A stretch of 64,000 bases of DNA, taken from the NCBI GenBank assembly GCA_028023455.1, contig JAQFVV010000348.1:1-64000 (forward strand). Direction: 5' to 3'. The notes under the pieces are model-generated. The model made no database searches. It was not told where the DNA came from and was given only the letters and a program-made list of their open reading frames with translations. This DNA comes from Epiperipatus broadwayi. Its lineage: Eukaryota > Onychophora > Udeonychophora > Euonychophora > Peripatidae. Every line of letters begins with the position of its first letter. Within the stretch, counting starts at the first letter, position 1. The position numbers and the translations under genes are program-made. Below are positions 12,837 to 23,639 of this stretch, one piece after another.

Positions 12837-13155
12837 ATATAAAAAGGAGATGACAACTTCAATCTGGGTCTTCTCTTTAACTTCTAGTTACGTCTCTGAA
12901 AGTTGGTTTCCACGAGCATAACCTGTGGCAAGAAATATACTTCTACACAGGTATGCCCCTTGCTGTACCAAGCTGTCATGCAAGCATGGAAATGGGACTT
13001 GTGAAGACCGCTTTTTGCAATAAAAGGGTCACTACAACCGTGCCTTTTCTCCAGCTATAGAACGGAACAATAATGGAAGATGCCGGCAGGAGAGACCAAT
13101 GGAAATTCTCATGATCTGGGATCCCATAAACCTACATGAACTTACCGGTAAGTTA
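12837..13155 (+). other. GC-richer patch, possible 5' exon or retroelement fragment
   Basis: This 300-bp patch is clearly less AT-rich than its flanks. It starts with a TATA-like string (GATATAAAAAGG, 12837-12848). It holds an AATAAA at 13020-13025 and ends at a strong splice-donor-like CTTACCGGTAAGTT at about 13140-13153. An open frame of about 42 codons before the donor includes RQERPMEILMIWDPINLHEL. I do not recognise a protein. It may be a first exon of a plus-strand gene, or part of an LTR or LINE. Confidence 0.25.
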
Positions 13156-14084
13156 AGAGTAAATTTTCCTGATAGTGACTTAAAAGTTTGCAAACAATTA
13201 TTTATCTAAGCTTAGACTACCATCCTGATATAGACTTTACTTTCACATTCAAGGGACTTTCTTATAAAGAATTTTATACAAGATCTTGGAACATTATTAA
13301 ATTGCGTTCATTATTTAATCTAACTGTTTTTGTTAATCGATTCATTATCTGGATTAGCATGTGTGTACTTTCCAGTTTAGTTAATTCGTAATTTAACTTA
13401 TAAATATTTTAGTTTGTTAGAATAAAAGAGATTATACTTTTATCAACCTTTTCATTGTGCGTTATTAATAATGGTTATTATTCTTTTTAGTATTAAATTT
13501 ATTATTAGTTTAGTGGGATTTAAAACGGAATTTACCTTGCCAATATATTTAAACAAGCCCAGGAATAATAATCAAAAAGGAGAAAATAGTTCTCGTTACG
13601 GTATGATGCAATACCGCTTAGTTTAAAAGCACTTTTTTTCTGTTTACTTTACGAGTTACAATATGTTTGACGCCGACTCAGTGGGTCTAACGACTCTGGC
13701 GCCCTCATTTAGAAATTAAAAACTGAGTCAGCTCACGATTGTACTTAGCAATAATTCTAGGCCGAGTTGATCAGGATATAAGCTATGTTTTTAGAATAGA
13801 AATATAACTTTCTTCTTTTTTTGACATAGCTTGATCAACTCACGTGCAGTTTATATTAGCGTGTAGAGGCCTAGGAAAACGAAAAACATTACATTATATT
13901 AAACTATATTTTTATTGTCTAACTTATTTGAGTAGTTCGAATTCCTCTTTTCTCCACTTCCACATATTACAGCCATGCTTATATATTTTTTAGTTTAGTC
14001 ATAGTAATAGATGTCTCATTGTTTTGCTCAGCTTTGCTAGTTGGCCAGATTAAAATGAATTCTCATGTGCCATCATTATTATGT
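13156..14084. other. intergenic DNA with a short inverted repeat
   Basis: A short imperfect inverted repeat spans about 13761-13853 (GAGTTGATCA-GGATATAAGCTATG against CATAGCTTGATCAACTC). No gene is seen. TGGCGCC at 13698 resembles a tRNA-Lys primer-binding site but has no LTR context. Confidence 0.45.
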
Positions 14085-14225
14085 TATTCATTGGGTGCTT
14101 GATCTGGGGCTTAGAAAGTGGGTTCAAATCCAGGCTGGTCCCTGACCTAAATCTCAGGCTTGACTGGGTTTGAAGTACATTTTGTGAGTTCCAGCTCATG
14201 TTAGATGGATAAACATGTTTTGATC
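14085..14225 (+). repeat. possible tRNA-related SINE fragment
   Basis: The string GGTTCAAATCC at about 14133-14143 matches the pol III B-box consensus and sits in a complex patch of about 140 bp. I cannot identify a convincing A box or a target duplication, so this is a weak call. Confidence 0.25.
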
Positions 14226-14230
14226 GGTGC

Positions 14231-14390
14231 AGTACATGCGCCTTGAGTGCTTAATTTTAGCAAGAGAGACCTCTACAAATCATAACACAAGATTTGAGTT
14301 TATAAAGATAAGAGGCCATGTACTAAGATTTTAGCCTTATATAAGAATTACATGCTGACATCGCGCTTAATAAGAATTAATATTAACAAC
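14231..14390. repeat. repeat family B, single-arm copy
   Basis: This stretch (TACATGCGCCTTGAGTGC to ATTAATATTAACAAC) repeats, in broken order, the units found at 15079-15165 and in the palindrome at 15353-15620. It lies just outside the second hAT element, so the family inserted at least twice here, or one copy moved locally. Confidence 0.7.
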
Positions 14391-14876
14391 TATAATAATA
14401 AATTTTAAAGGAAAATATTTTAATTAAAATGAAACACAGAAATTCCTAATTTAGAATAAAATAATCTTCTAAAATAGCATTCAAATAACAAGAATATATA
14501 AGGGATTTTATGGCCACTCAGGATATCCTACTAACAACTCTTGTCAAATCTTTTTTATAACTTTAAGATGAATAATTTAAGCATAAAAATATTTTATCAC
14601 AAAACCAGTCTTTTTTTAATAATTGCATATAGATTAAAGTGATCATTTAAAATTAAGAAAATGAATGAATATTTTATTTCTTAGATGCATTCTTAACATC
14701 TGAACACCATTCTAACAAAGTGATTATTATTTTCAATTTTTTGTGCATGTACTCTTAATGACTAACATAAAATATAATTGTATCATTGATTATATAATGT
14801 TAAGATTCCTGGATAAGTAGTATGTGATTGAGATGATATTAAAACTATACAAATTTAACAATAAAGTATAACATTT

Positions 14877-14884
14877 ATTTAAAC
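14877..14884. repeat. 8-bp target site duplication, left of hAT-2
   Basis: The octamer ATTTAAAC occurs at 14877-14884 and 19150-19157, directly outside the inverted ends of the element. Confidence 0.9.
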
Positions 14885-15078
14885 CAGGTGTTGCCAAAGT
14901 GGTCATTATTGACTTCCGGGGGTCGATATAACATTATTGGGGGTTGATCTGGCTAGGGGGTCGATGGAAAAATTGATTAAAAATCACAAATATAATTATA
15001 GATATAATGTTTTTGAATATTATTTTGCTGAATTTAATACCAGTTTGTTTACCAGCAAAAATTACACAACTTATCACT

Positions 15079-15165
15079 CACCTTGAGTGCTTAATTTTAG
15101 CAAGCGAGACCTCTACAAATCATAATGCAAGATTCGACTTTATAAAGATAAGAGGGACCCTCTTA
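15079..15165. repeat. repeat family B, partial copy inside hAT-2
   Basis: The text CCTTGAGTGCTTAATTTTAG, followed by a CAAGCGAGACCTCTACAAAT segment, nearly repeats 14241-14320 and the left arm of the 15353 palindrome. It ends in GAGGGACCCTCTTATC, itself a short palindrome. Confidence 0.7.
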
Positions 15166-15352
15166 TCTCTAACCTATTTTTCTTAATTATATAGGCAAAT
15201 CTAAAGCATTTTGATTTGGGAGCATGCAGCTAATAAATACTTCACTGATTAAGTCCACTATTTCTATTAAACATTAACATTCATGAAATCTTTCAATTTA
15301 CAACAAGTCAATATTCAGATATTAAATTTAGAAATATTTTGAATCAATTTAA

Positions 15353-15620
15353 AGTTGTAAATATTAATTCTTATTAAGCGCGATGTCAGCATGTAATACT
15401 TAAATAAGGCTAAAACCTTAGTACATGCACCTTGAGTGCTTAATTTTAGCAAGAGAGACCTCTACAAATCATAATGCAAGAGTCGACTTTATAAAGATAA
15501 GAGGGACCCTCTCTTGCTAAAATTAAGCACTCAAGGCACATGTACTAAGGTTTTAGTCTTATTTAAGTATTACGTGCTGACATCGTGCTTAATAAGAATT
15601 AATATTTACAACTTATCACT
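15353..15620. repeat. foldback B: near-perfect palindrome with arms of about 110 bp
   Basis: The left arm (about 15353-15465) and right arm (about 15508-15620) are reverse complements with only a few mismatches. They share GTAAATATTAATTCTTATTA, GATGTCAGCA, ACTTAAATAAG and CCTTGAGTGCTTAATTTTAG. The spacer is about 40 bp and contains GAGGGACCCTC. Nothing coding is visible. Near identity of the arms implies recent origin or arm-to-arm gene conversion. Confidence 0.85.
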
Positions 15621-15929
15621 GTGTACTCATATAGCAACTCATCTACATGGAAAACAGCTTCGGATTGAGTCACTCAGAGCCAGTGGAAATTGCCAAGCCC
15701 ATGTTCTGGTTGCCCAAAACATAGCTTGCAGTGTAGTGCATGCCAAGAATTTGCAGTATGCTAACATTATTAGCATCTCTGTAGTCATTTTTATGCCACT
15801 GATCATTTAATATTTCATGTAATTATTGGTATACACATATAATAAATTAAGTAAGATTACAGTAACCATGTATTACTATTTGCTGACAAATTTCTTTTTT
15901 TTTTAATTATTTATAGGACCCTAATTCTG

Positions 15930-18656
15930 CAATGTTTAGCTTCAGTTTCTAAAAAAAAATATTGACAATATTATTGGATTATTTGGAATTTGGATTTATT
16001 CTTCTGCCAATAAATGAAATGATATCTATGTGTCTTAATAGCTAATCTTTCTTATTGCATTGTCAAATGTATATCATATAATACTAAATCATCCATGCAC
16101 TTTACTACTGTTGCACAATGCTTTATTTACCACTCTCTTTTACAGTTTCAATTGCCCCAGCAATCTTCTTCAGAACTACAACATAATACAAACATAAGAA
16201 TATAAATATACATGAACATATAATTTACATTCTATATATACAACTTATAATACATAATATATTATACATAAATTAGAAACAGGGCATGAGTTTGAAAAGG
16301 ATTGTATAAGGATGGTACAATTTACAGATAATAAAAGGGATAGAAAAATAAAAAACGCTATTTATTTTAATAGTATTAAGCCAGTTTTGAATAGAGATTT
16401 GGGCCTGAAAAAAATTTTGATATAAAGAAAAAAATTAAAAATTTAGTTATATAAAAAAATAGGAAGAGAAAGCTGTTAATAATATAAATGTAAAATTTAA
16501 AGAGGGAGCTATTAAAAAGTATAACGATAAAATTTTTAAAATTTGAATTTAGCAGTTGAAGTTAGAAGATATAAATAAAAGTGAATTAAAATGTGTTTAA
16601 AATAATAATATTATATATTAAAATAAATTATTGAATGAATAAATTATAAATATTGATTGTTAGTAAAATGAATAATAATAATGTAAAATATAAAAGATCT
16701 TAAGTTAGAATTAAGTATTTAAAGAATAATAAGAATAAAATAAAATAAAGATTAAAAATAAATATATATGTTTATAAGAGGTTTTAATTAAAAAAATATA
16801 GAATGTAAAAAAAGAGTATATATATATATATATAGAAAGTAATAAATAGATGATTGTAAGATGTGTATATAGAATGTAAATTATATGTTCATGTATATTT
16901 ATATGTTTGCATTATGTTGTAATCCTGAAGAAGATTGCTGGTGCAATTGAAACTGTAAAAGAGGGTGGTGAATAAAGCATTGTGTAACAGTAGTAAAGTG
17001 CATGGATGATTTAGTATTATATGATATCTGTGAGAAAACTTTTACAAATGATGCAATGAAACCAACTAAAATAAAAGATATTGAGAAAATTCATGCAGAT
17101 AAAAAGGATAAAGATGTTGATTTTTTTTAGAAACTTAAAGAAAAAATTTGCAACTCAACCAAATATAAAAGGTTTTATGAAGCCATCTGTTGTAGTTGAA
17201 ATTGAAGGAAGATTAATAGCTTCATATAAGATTTCACTCAATATAGCAAAAAAGGGAAACTCATACACACTTGCAGAAGATGTAGTTATACTTGCAATTA
17301 AAGATATTATTGAAAATGCAATGAAAAGACTCAATGTTTTCAAGGGTTTACCATTATGTGTGAAATCTGTAAAATGGCATATTGATGAAATGTCTGAAGA
17401 CATAGAAAATATAGTAATTTCAATGCTCAAAAATTGCAAGTTTTCTATGCAACTTGATGAATCTGTTTTTGGTGTTTCTTTTCTTCTTATGGCTTATGTC
17501 AGATATTTTAATAAAATTAAATGTCAAAGCACTGATGAATTTTTATTTGCTAAATATCTTAAAAGTGATGAAAAAGGTGTGACAATATATCAATGTTTAG
17601 AAGAATATTAGAATAATTTTATTTAACAATGTACTAGCAGTAGCCATAGATAGTGCACCTGTTATGATAAGCCATTATTGAGGATTTGCAACTTTTCTTA
17701 AAAAAAGTTCCTGGTATATGTATGACTCACCGTGTTTTGCATAAAACCCACCTAGTGGCAAAATAAGTCCAGATTTGCATAACCTTTTACAGTTTTGTAT
17801 TAAATATATTAATCAAATTAGAGCCCAACCTCTTAAATTGAAATTGTTTTCCAATCATTGTGAGAAAAATGACAAATTATTAAACCAGTTATTTTTACAA
17901 ATTGAAGTTAGATGCTTGTCTAGAGGTGCATGTTTACTAAGGCTCATTGAGTTGATTCTACAATAAAACTTCTTACTGTAAAAATTCTGTTCTGAGTGAT
18001 GAACTGCAAAAACATAAGAACCACATTTTTTACTTAGAAGACTTACCTGCAAAATTCAATGATATTCAAACAAAGCTCCAAGGTAAATCTGTCACAATTA
18101 TTCAAGATCGGACAATTCTTTTAGGTTTCCAAGTTAAATTAAATTTGTTTGAATCTTTATTGTTACATAAATATTTTCAGTACTTTTCAAATCTATGACA
18201 ATTGCAAATAAAAGATGAAAACTTGGAAATATATACAAATCATCTTCAAAAATTGAACAATGATTTTAAACTTCACTTTGCAGATTTAGAAAATATTAAT
18301 ATTCCAGAGTGGATCATTGTGCCACTTTCTGCTCAAATTAAAAACATTGACACCAATTTGCAAGATGACCTTGTTGAATTATTGGCAGATCTTGAAGCAA
18401 AGATGCTTTTTAAAAATTTAACTTTGAGCAGTTTTTGGACAAATATAAATATAACACTAAAATACACAAAACTGTGTGATATGGCATATCCTTTTTTGTT
18501 GGCATTTCCAAGTTCGTATAGTTGAAGCTGTTTCAGTCATATTAATTCCATCTTAACCAGACAAAGAACTAAGAGGTGATTTAAGGTTAACACATTAATT
18601 TTGAATCAAATATTGATAATCTTGCTAAGAATCATCAAGTCCATTCATCTCATTGA
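15930..18656 (+). pseudogene. hAT-2 transposase remnant (ZBED5/FAM200/SCAND3-like), split by an insertion
   Basis: The start is approximate. YLEFGFILLPINEM (about 15980-16025) matches the usual N-terminal lead into a BED finger. The 957-bp element 16071-17027 then interrupts it, and coding resumes at once with ICEKTFTNDAMKPTKIKDIE and HADKKDKDVDFF. The longest open part is 17081-17611, with ASYKISLNIAKKGNSYTLAE, DEMSEDIENIVI and the acidic-residue site LDESVFGVS. Broken frames follow: IDSAPVM, MTHRVLHK, EVRCLSRGACLLRLIEL, LPAKFNDIQTKLQG, then the frame 18202-18525 ending in FPSSYS. The final block is FESNIDNLAKNHQVHSSH with a stop at 18654-18656, the usual family terminus. Multiple stops and shifts make it inactive. 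Block order and C-terminus make the family call firm. Confidence 0.88.
16071..17027. mobile_element. long-TIR foldback/MITE-like element (957 bp) inside the transposase
   Basis: Terminal inverted repeats of about 170 bp (16071-16240 and about 16859-17027) match with few differences. Both contain AATCATCCATGCACTTTACT, TTTACAGTTTCAATTGC and CAGCAATCTTCTTCAG or their complements. The interior of about 620 bp is non-coding and extremely AT-rich. Between 16561 and 16880 I count one C on the plus strand against dozens of G. Insertion is into the BED-finger region of the hAT-2 transposase, so it is younger than that copy. The very ends (ATATCATATAAT) blur any target duplication. Confidence 0.85.
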
Positions 18657-19149
18657 TTGTCAATCAGAAAAATTATTAAATTGATTATTAATACATTGTA
18701 AGGCTTAAACCCGCATTTATATATGTAATATATGCCGGATTCACACAACCCACTACTCTCAGTGCTATCTCATATTGCTGACCCACCTGATTACACACAT
18801 GTTGAAAAGATAAATAATCACCAATATACGTATTTCATGCTAAACCAGCAATCATCAGTTGGTCTAGATTACTATCCTCACACACATATATAATCAGTGC
18901 TCAGCTTTATATTAAGATAGCCAATCTTCATACTTTAATGGACAGGCTTCAAACTATTCCAACTCACAACTCTTCAGCCTTCCATTATAAAATTATTATT
19001 ACATATATTAATAAATGCAAAATAAATGTCTAAAAATAATAAAAGCTTTTTTTGTTTGATAAATAAACAACTAAAAATAAATTTTGCAGGGGTCAATAAG
19101 AGGTTTTGAAGATTTTTAATGGGTTGATAAAAAAGTTTGGTGATCCCTG

Positions 19150-19157
19150 ATTTAAAC
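19150..19157. repeat. 8-bp target site duplication, right of hAT-2
   Basis: ATTTAAAC, identical to 14877-14884 and immediately outside the right inverted end. Confidence 0.9.
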
Positions 19158-19952
19158 AATAAGGACAATCAAATAAGCAACAATTTTGGAAATGTACAAT
19201 CTTCAAATTAAGCTATTTAAGCATTATGCCATACAACTTTGTAGAAATAAGTTTTAGAAGTTTACAGCTTATGATACTAATTGCAAATAAAATTTCATAT
19301 AACCACCAGACCACCCATTTATCGTAGATTATTTTCATTTGACAAACCATTGAATGGCAGATTTTTTTTTTTGCAGTCAAGTGTTGTATATTTTTAGCAT
19401 TCATAATCAATTACTAGACTGGTAGTCTCATTATTTGGCTTTTTTTTATTTATTTACAGCTCCATAATAAGCTATATCAGTGGAAGTTTCAGGATTGGTC
19501 ACTCTGAAGCCTTACTCCAATAACTGTTTAAATCCACATAAATATTAAATTTTTTTTAGTTTCTATTATACAGGTTGCACAAAGAAGAAGACAAGTTTTC
19601 TCTTCATTTTTATTGGAAAAGCAGATGATGTCAGTGTCTCCCTCCCCCCCAGTCATTTTGCAACTGTTTTTCATAGCAATTTTTTTTTTTTTAAAGTGCT
19701 AATTCCACATGGAAGGTGCATCTTCAGGATTGTTAATCTTTTTCAGCTGTCTATTCATACAATTTAAGATTAAGTGATGGAGTGGAAGTTTTAAGTATAT
19801 CTTGAAAACATATTACATATGAAAAAAGTGAAAGGAAGTTAAATTATTCCATGTGTTTGTGAATAATTAAAAAATATTGATTTAAAATTTATATTTGGGT
19901 AAGAGTTAATTCCTAGTTTAACAAATAATGATTAATAATCATTATGTGATAT
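19158..19952. other. intergenic DNA
   Basis: No gene is recognised. The two short minus frames here are AT-rich and without motifs. A C-rich string (TCCCTCCCCCCC) lies near 19640. Confidence 0.45.
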
Positions 19953-20488
19953 AATGAGCGTATCAATAACTCAAATTCTTAATTCATAAGTGCAGTAAGA
20001 GAAAGTATTTAAAATCTCTATCTGGAACATTCCTATCCCCAGACCAATTGATTTTGAGCTTATGGCTCACCTCAGTGAGGAGCTAGAACATTCACACACT
20101 AGATACAAAATCATACTATATATGACTTACTTTATTGATTACTAAATTATTACCTTTAAGGCCTTGGCAATGATAAGGATATTAATATATGGCAGATCTG
20201 AATTTAGTTCAGTCCCATATAGCTATTTAAGTTAGATATCTGGAGTTAAAGACATTTTGATGTTGGAAAATTTCAGAGTTTCTACTTAAATATTACATAT
20301 TAAATAAGTGCTGGTTTTGAGTTGATAATCTAGAATCGTATTGTTCTAGCTTCTCAATGAAGTGAGCTATAAGCTTGAAACAAATTAGTCTGGGGATAGG
20401 AATGATCCAGATAGAGATTTTAAATATTTTCTCTTATTGCACTTATGAATTAAGAGCTTGTTTGAGCTATTGGTATGCACTCTATATT
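19953..20488. repeat. foldback C (536 bp, arms about 150-170 bp)
   Basis: The left arm (about 19953-20108) and right arm (about 20319-20488) pair over TTAATTCATAAGTGCA, AATATTTAAAATCTCTATCT or its near match, CCTATCCCCAGAC and GAGGAGCTAGAACA or its variant. Divergence is about one base in ten. The centre is non-coding. A 31-bp direct repeat (20112-20142 and 20524-20554) lies just inside the left arm and just outside the right one. Confidence 0.85.
20112..20142 (+). repeat. 31-bp direct repeat, first copy
   Basis: It shares CTATATATGACTT and CTTTATTGATTAC with 20524-20554, with three mismatches in total. Its position next to foldback C suggests an internal duplication of the element or a second nested insertion. 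Confidence 0.7.
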
Positions 20489-20523
20489 ACTTAATTGTAA
20501 ATACAAGCTTATAAAAGCAAAGT

Positions 20524-20554
20524 CACGCTATATATGACTTGCTTTATTGATTAC
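20524..20554 (+). repeat. 31-bp direct repeat, second copy
   Basis: Partner of 20112-20142, 412 bp downstream, with three mismatches. Confidence 0.7.
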
Positions 20555-20859
20555 AATAATCATTATATTTATCTATAATGGTTAGTGTCAAAGTTATGAG
20601 TGAAGAAAGTTGACATTTGTACATCAAACTATAACAAATCTTTTTGGTATCAAGAGAATATTCAATTTCAGCAATCATATGCATTCTGTATAAATTTCCA
20701 AGTAACTAGATTATTTAGTCATGATATTATTATTATACTGCACTTCCATTGCATACCAGTGAAGCTACTGTTTTAATTGTCTTAATTCTGGATTAGCATT
20801 TTCAGGGCATATTCGCTCCCATATTCATAGCCTGTCTCACTCTTCCTTCTGTGTTATTG

Positions 20860-21900
20860 TTAGTATATGCAAATTATTTAACCAGTCCATTTTTTGGAAA
20901 TCAAGAAGCAGGAATCTTTTCTGTTGATGGACTTTGCATCATTCACAATGATTTATGCTTCTTTTATCTTGCGTTTGGCATCATTTCTCTTCAAGCACAT
21001 GATTTCAGCATTGGTGGATTCGAATCTGTGATTGTATGTTTTTGCTGTTTTAGAAATATTAAACTGTCTTCGTTTTTAGTATGCAATCTATTATATCTGC
21101 TTGTGGGCATGCTATTTTATATATTACCTGGGGGGGAGGGGTTGATCAGCTTTGATTTTATCTTTGGAGTTGTTAATAAATCTGTTAGTATCTAGGGAAG
21201 TTTGAAAAACTACTTTAAATTGTTTGGATAAGGTTTTAACTAAATCTTTGGCCACTTTGTGTATGTATGATAATACTATGTGTGGCTTATCCTCTTTGCA
21301 CTTATTGTTAATTTTCAGTGAAACTGCTTGATCCTCTCTGCTATTGTTCTGTATTTGAATCCCACACTTATCAAGTCTCTGACATAGCATACAATGATGG
21401 TTTTCCTATCTGCTTCAAACTTACACAAATGATTTTTAAATAAGAATGCTGATAGTCCTTCCAATTTATATGCCTAAGGTGTGTTTGAATTTGGATGTAA
21501 CCTCTGATTTCCAATGGCTTAATAATCATTCTGTAATTAAGTCTTTCTCCATCGCTTTGCATCTTTCGCTTCCCTTATCTCGTTTTTTTATGTGCTCTTT
21601 AGTGCTAGTTTTGTAAGTTCTTGAAGGTCATTTTGGATATTCACAATTATGTTTTTAGGTGTTGCTATAAATAAATTATCCTCATATTATATGCATATTG
21701 TTTTAGGAGCTATTGCCAAGTATTTATGTATCGCTTGCTATTAAAAGTGATTGAAGAAGATAGCTGACATAATCCTGCTCATTGTGAGACCCATTGGCCA
21801 ACCACCCTTCATTCTGTACCATTTTCCTTCAAATACTGCCATAATATTGCCATCGAGCCATGAACATTATTGCAAACATATGTTTAATACTCTGTATAGT
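20860..21900 (-). pseudogene. Penelope-like retroelement remnant, copy 1 (RT C-terminal part and endonuclease region)
   Basis: Read on minus, the fragments come in the order expected for a Penelope-like ORF. FEGKWYRMKGGWPMGLTMS (about 21780-21835) matches the reverse-transcriptase block usually read as F-x-G-x-x-Y-x-Q-x-x-G-x-x-MG. YEDNLFIATPKN (from 21686) stands at the YxDD catalytic block, with N replacing the second D. LCKFEADRKTI and KYRTIAERIKQF follow, then VLSYIHKVAKDLVKTL and FINNSKDKIKAD (21124-21390). VIYKIACPQAD then resembles the start of a GIY-YIG endonuclease module, and the end carries DAKRKIKEA and INRKDSCFLISKKW. Stops and shifts are frequent. A related copy is at 59575-60330 on plus. 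Confidence 0.75.
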
Positions 21901-23639
21901 GATAGAGTGACCAACTTATAAGTTAATGGCTCCTGGATTAAAGTTCAACTTATTATTTTTGGCACTTGAACAATGCATGATCTGAATAACAATTTCCTCT
22001 GCATAGTTTAAAACAGTTGTAAAATACCAAACTTGAGATATAATTTTATTAAAACAAAGTTCAACCTGATACTTGATGTTTGAACATCATATTTCCAAAC
22101 AATTAACGATTTGATTATTATATGTTCAATAATTGCTGAATTTTATTTTAATCAACAATTTTTAAAAACCAAACAACCTAATAATTTTACAGTTAAGACC
22201 AATACCCATTAGCCATATAGTATATAAACCTATTAATTATCTTGAGATTAAAAATGCTATATTCATTGCATCAATCTTTTCTATTATAAAAATGTAAATA
22301 AAATCATATATAATAATGATCCAGAAATAGAATAATTTCATAATAAAATAATAGTAAATAAATTGTGCGCGATTCAATTGACTTTAAAAAATGGGTTCTT
22401 TCTTTAGTCACATTTAATACCATAAAAACCAAATATGCATTTGTCCATAATTAATACAGTGTAATGGTCAGTTTATACATATTTAAATTATTTGAACTTA
22501 TTTTAATTTATATGGGCAGCACTTGACATTAAACATCAGGAAATAAATTGGCACTACACAGTCCCTATTTGCAATATTTGGCTAGATCACATAGAATACA
22601 AATTACACCTGGTAAAATGGACATGGAATAAATATGCAGACTGGACAATATTACATATAATGAAGTTAATGCATTATTTAAATAAATAACAAGTTTATTT
22701 ATAAAATATAATTGTCTGTTAAAATATAACTTTTTTTTAAACCCTAAATAAGATATTTCCAGTTATATATAATTGTTTAAGTTCGCATGCACAGAAGAAT
22801 AATTATTTAAAAAGTGTCCAAGGTTTATTTTGATTAATTTTAAACATTAATTTTTTTATTAATGCTTTATAATACAATAGTTTTATTATTGAGTACATTT
22901 GTCATAGAGTAAATCTCTAGCCTTAAATTATACTTTGAACAAAATCCTACCCATGGCCATTCCTTATAAATATAATTATTTAAATCATAAGTTTCCTAGT
23001 ATAGTCATATGCATGTATCTATTATGGGATAATTAGAACTGCTACACCTTTCTTACTATGATAACTTTAGGTAGTGGCCACTTGAGGTTCTAATCCCAAT
23101 TTAATAATACTACACTTCACTAAAGAAATGGCTCCTTTCAGTCCGATTCCTACTTTAAAGGAACAAAATCTTGAATGAGTTTATCATATTAATACATATT
23201 TTAATTATTTGACAATGGCCAAACAATCACATATATAAACTCTATATACATAAAATCCAATTCATAGCAATCAAAAGGAGGGGTAAATTATGTACAAATG
23301 AACTCAATTAGAATTCAAATAAATCTGTAACTAATAATTATATTACTCATTATTTAACAATGGGATGCTTTGCTTTACATATTTTGTTAGCATGGGCACT
23401 TTGTATTTAAATAGAATATTGCTTCTTTGATTATTTTCTAATTGATAATTTCTATGTAAAAAAAAAAAAAATTCTATAAAGAAAACTTTATAAATATTTT
23501 TAAAATTAAGAGCAATTTGATATAAAATGGTTTCTTGTGAAACAATCAAAAGTTTTTATGCTTAGACAATATGCTCTAAAACCCTATTGGTTAAGTTAAA
23601 TATTCCCTTCCTCCAAACTTTTACAATCAACTTTTATTT
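21901..23639. other. AT-rich intergenic DNA
   Basis: No gene, inverted ends or RNA gene recognised. The 68-codon minus frame at 23343-23549 is low-complexity and not supported. Confidence 0.5.

Larger units (their letters stand above)
14885..19149 (+). mobile_element. hAT-2: full-length, inactivated hAT DNA transposon with nested insertions
   Basis: The element is 4265 bp. The left end reads CAGGTGTTGCCAAAGTGG and the right end, read inwards on minus, CAGGGATCACCAAACTTT, which are typical hAT-type inverted ends. The flanking 8-bp repeats are identical. Both subterminal regions contain the motif GGGGTCGAT or GGGGTCAAT and GGGTTGAT. A decayed ZBED5/FAM200-like transposase runs on plus. Nested within it are a repeat-family-B fragment (15079-15165), a palindrome (15353-15620) and a long-TIR element (16071-17027), so much of the element's length is later insertions. 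Confidence 0.9.

Noticed and set aside
13698-13704. TGGCGCC as a tRNA-Lys primer-binding site of an LTR retrotransposon
   Set aside because: No pair of long terminal repeats, no polypurine tract and no gag-pol coding sequence is visible around it.
17155-17439. 94-codon minus-strand frame opposite the hAT-2 transposase
   Set aside because: It is the antisense shadow of the transposase fragment at 17081-17611.
20851-21195. 114-codon plus-strand frame
   Set aside because: It is opposite the Penelope-like remnant, whose minus-strand blocks explain the region.
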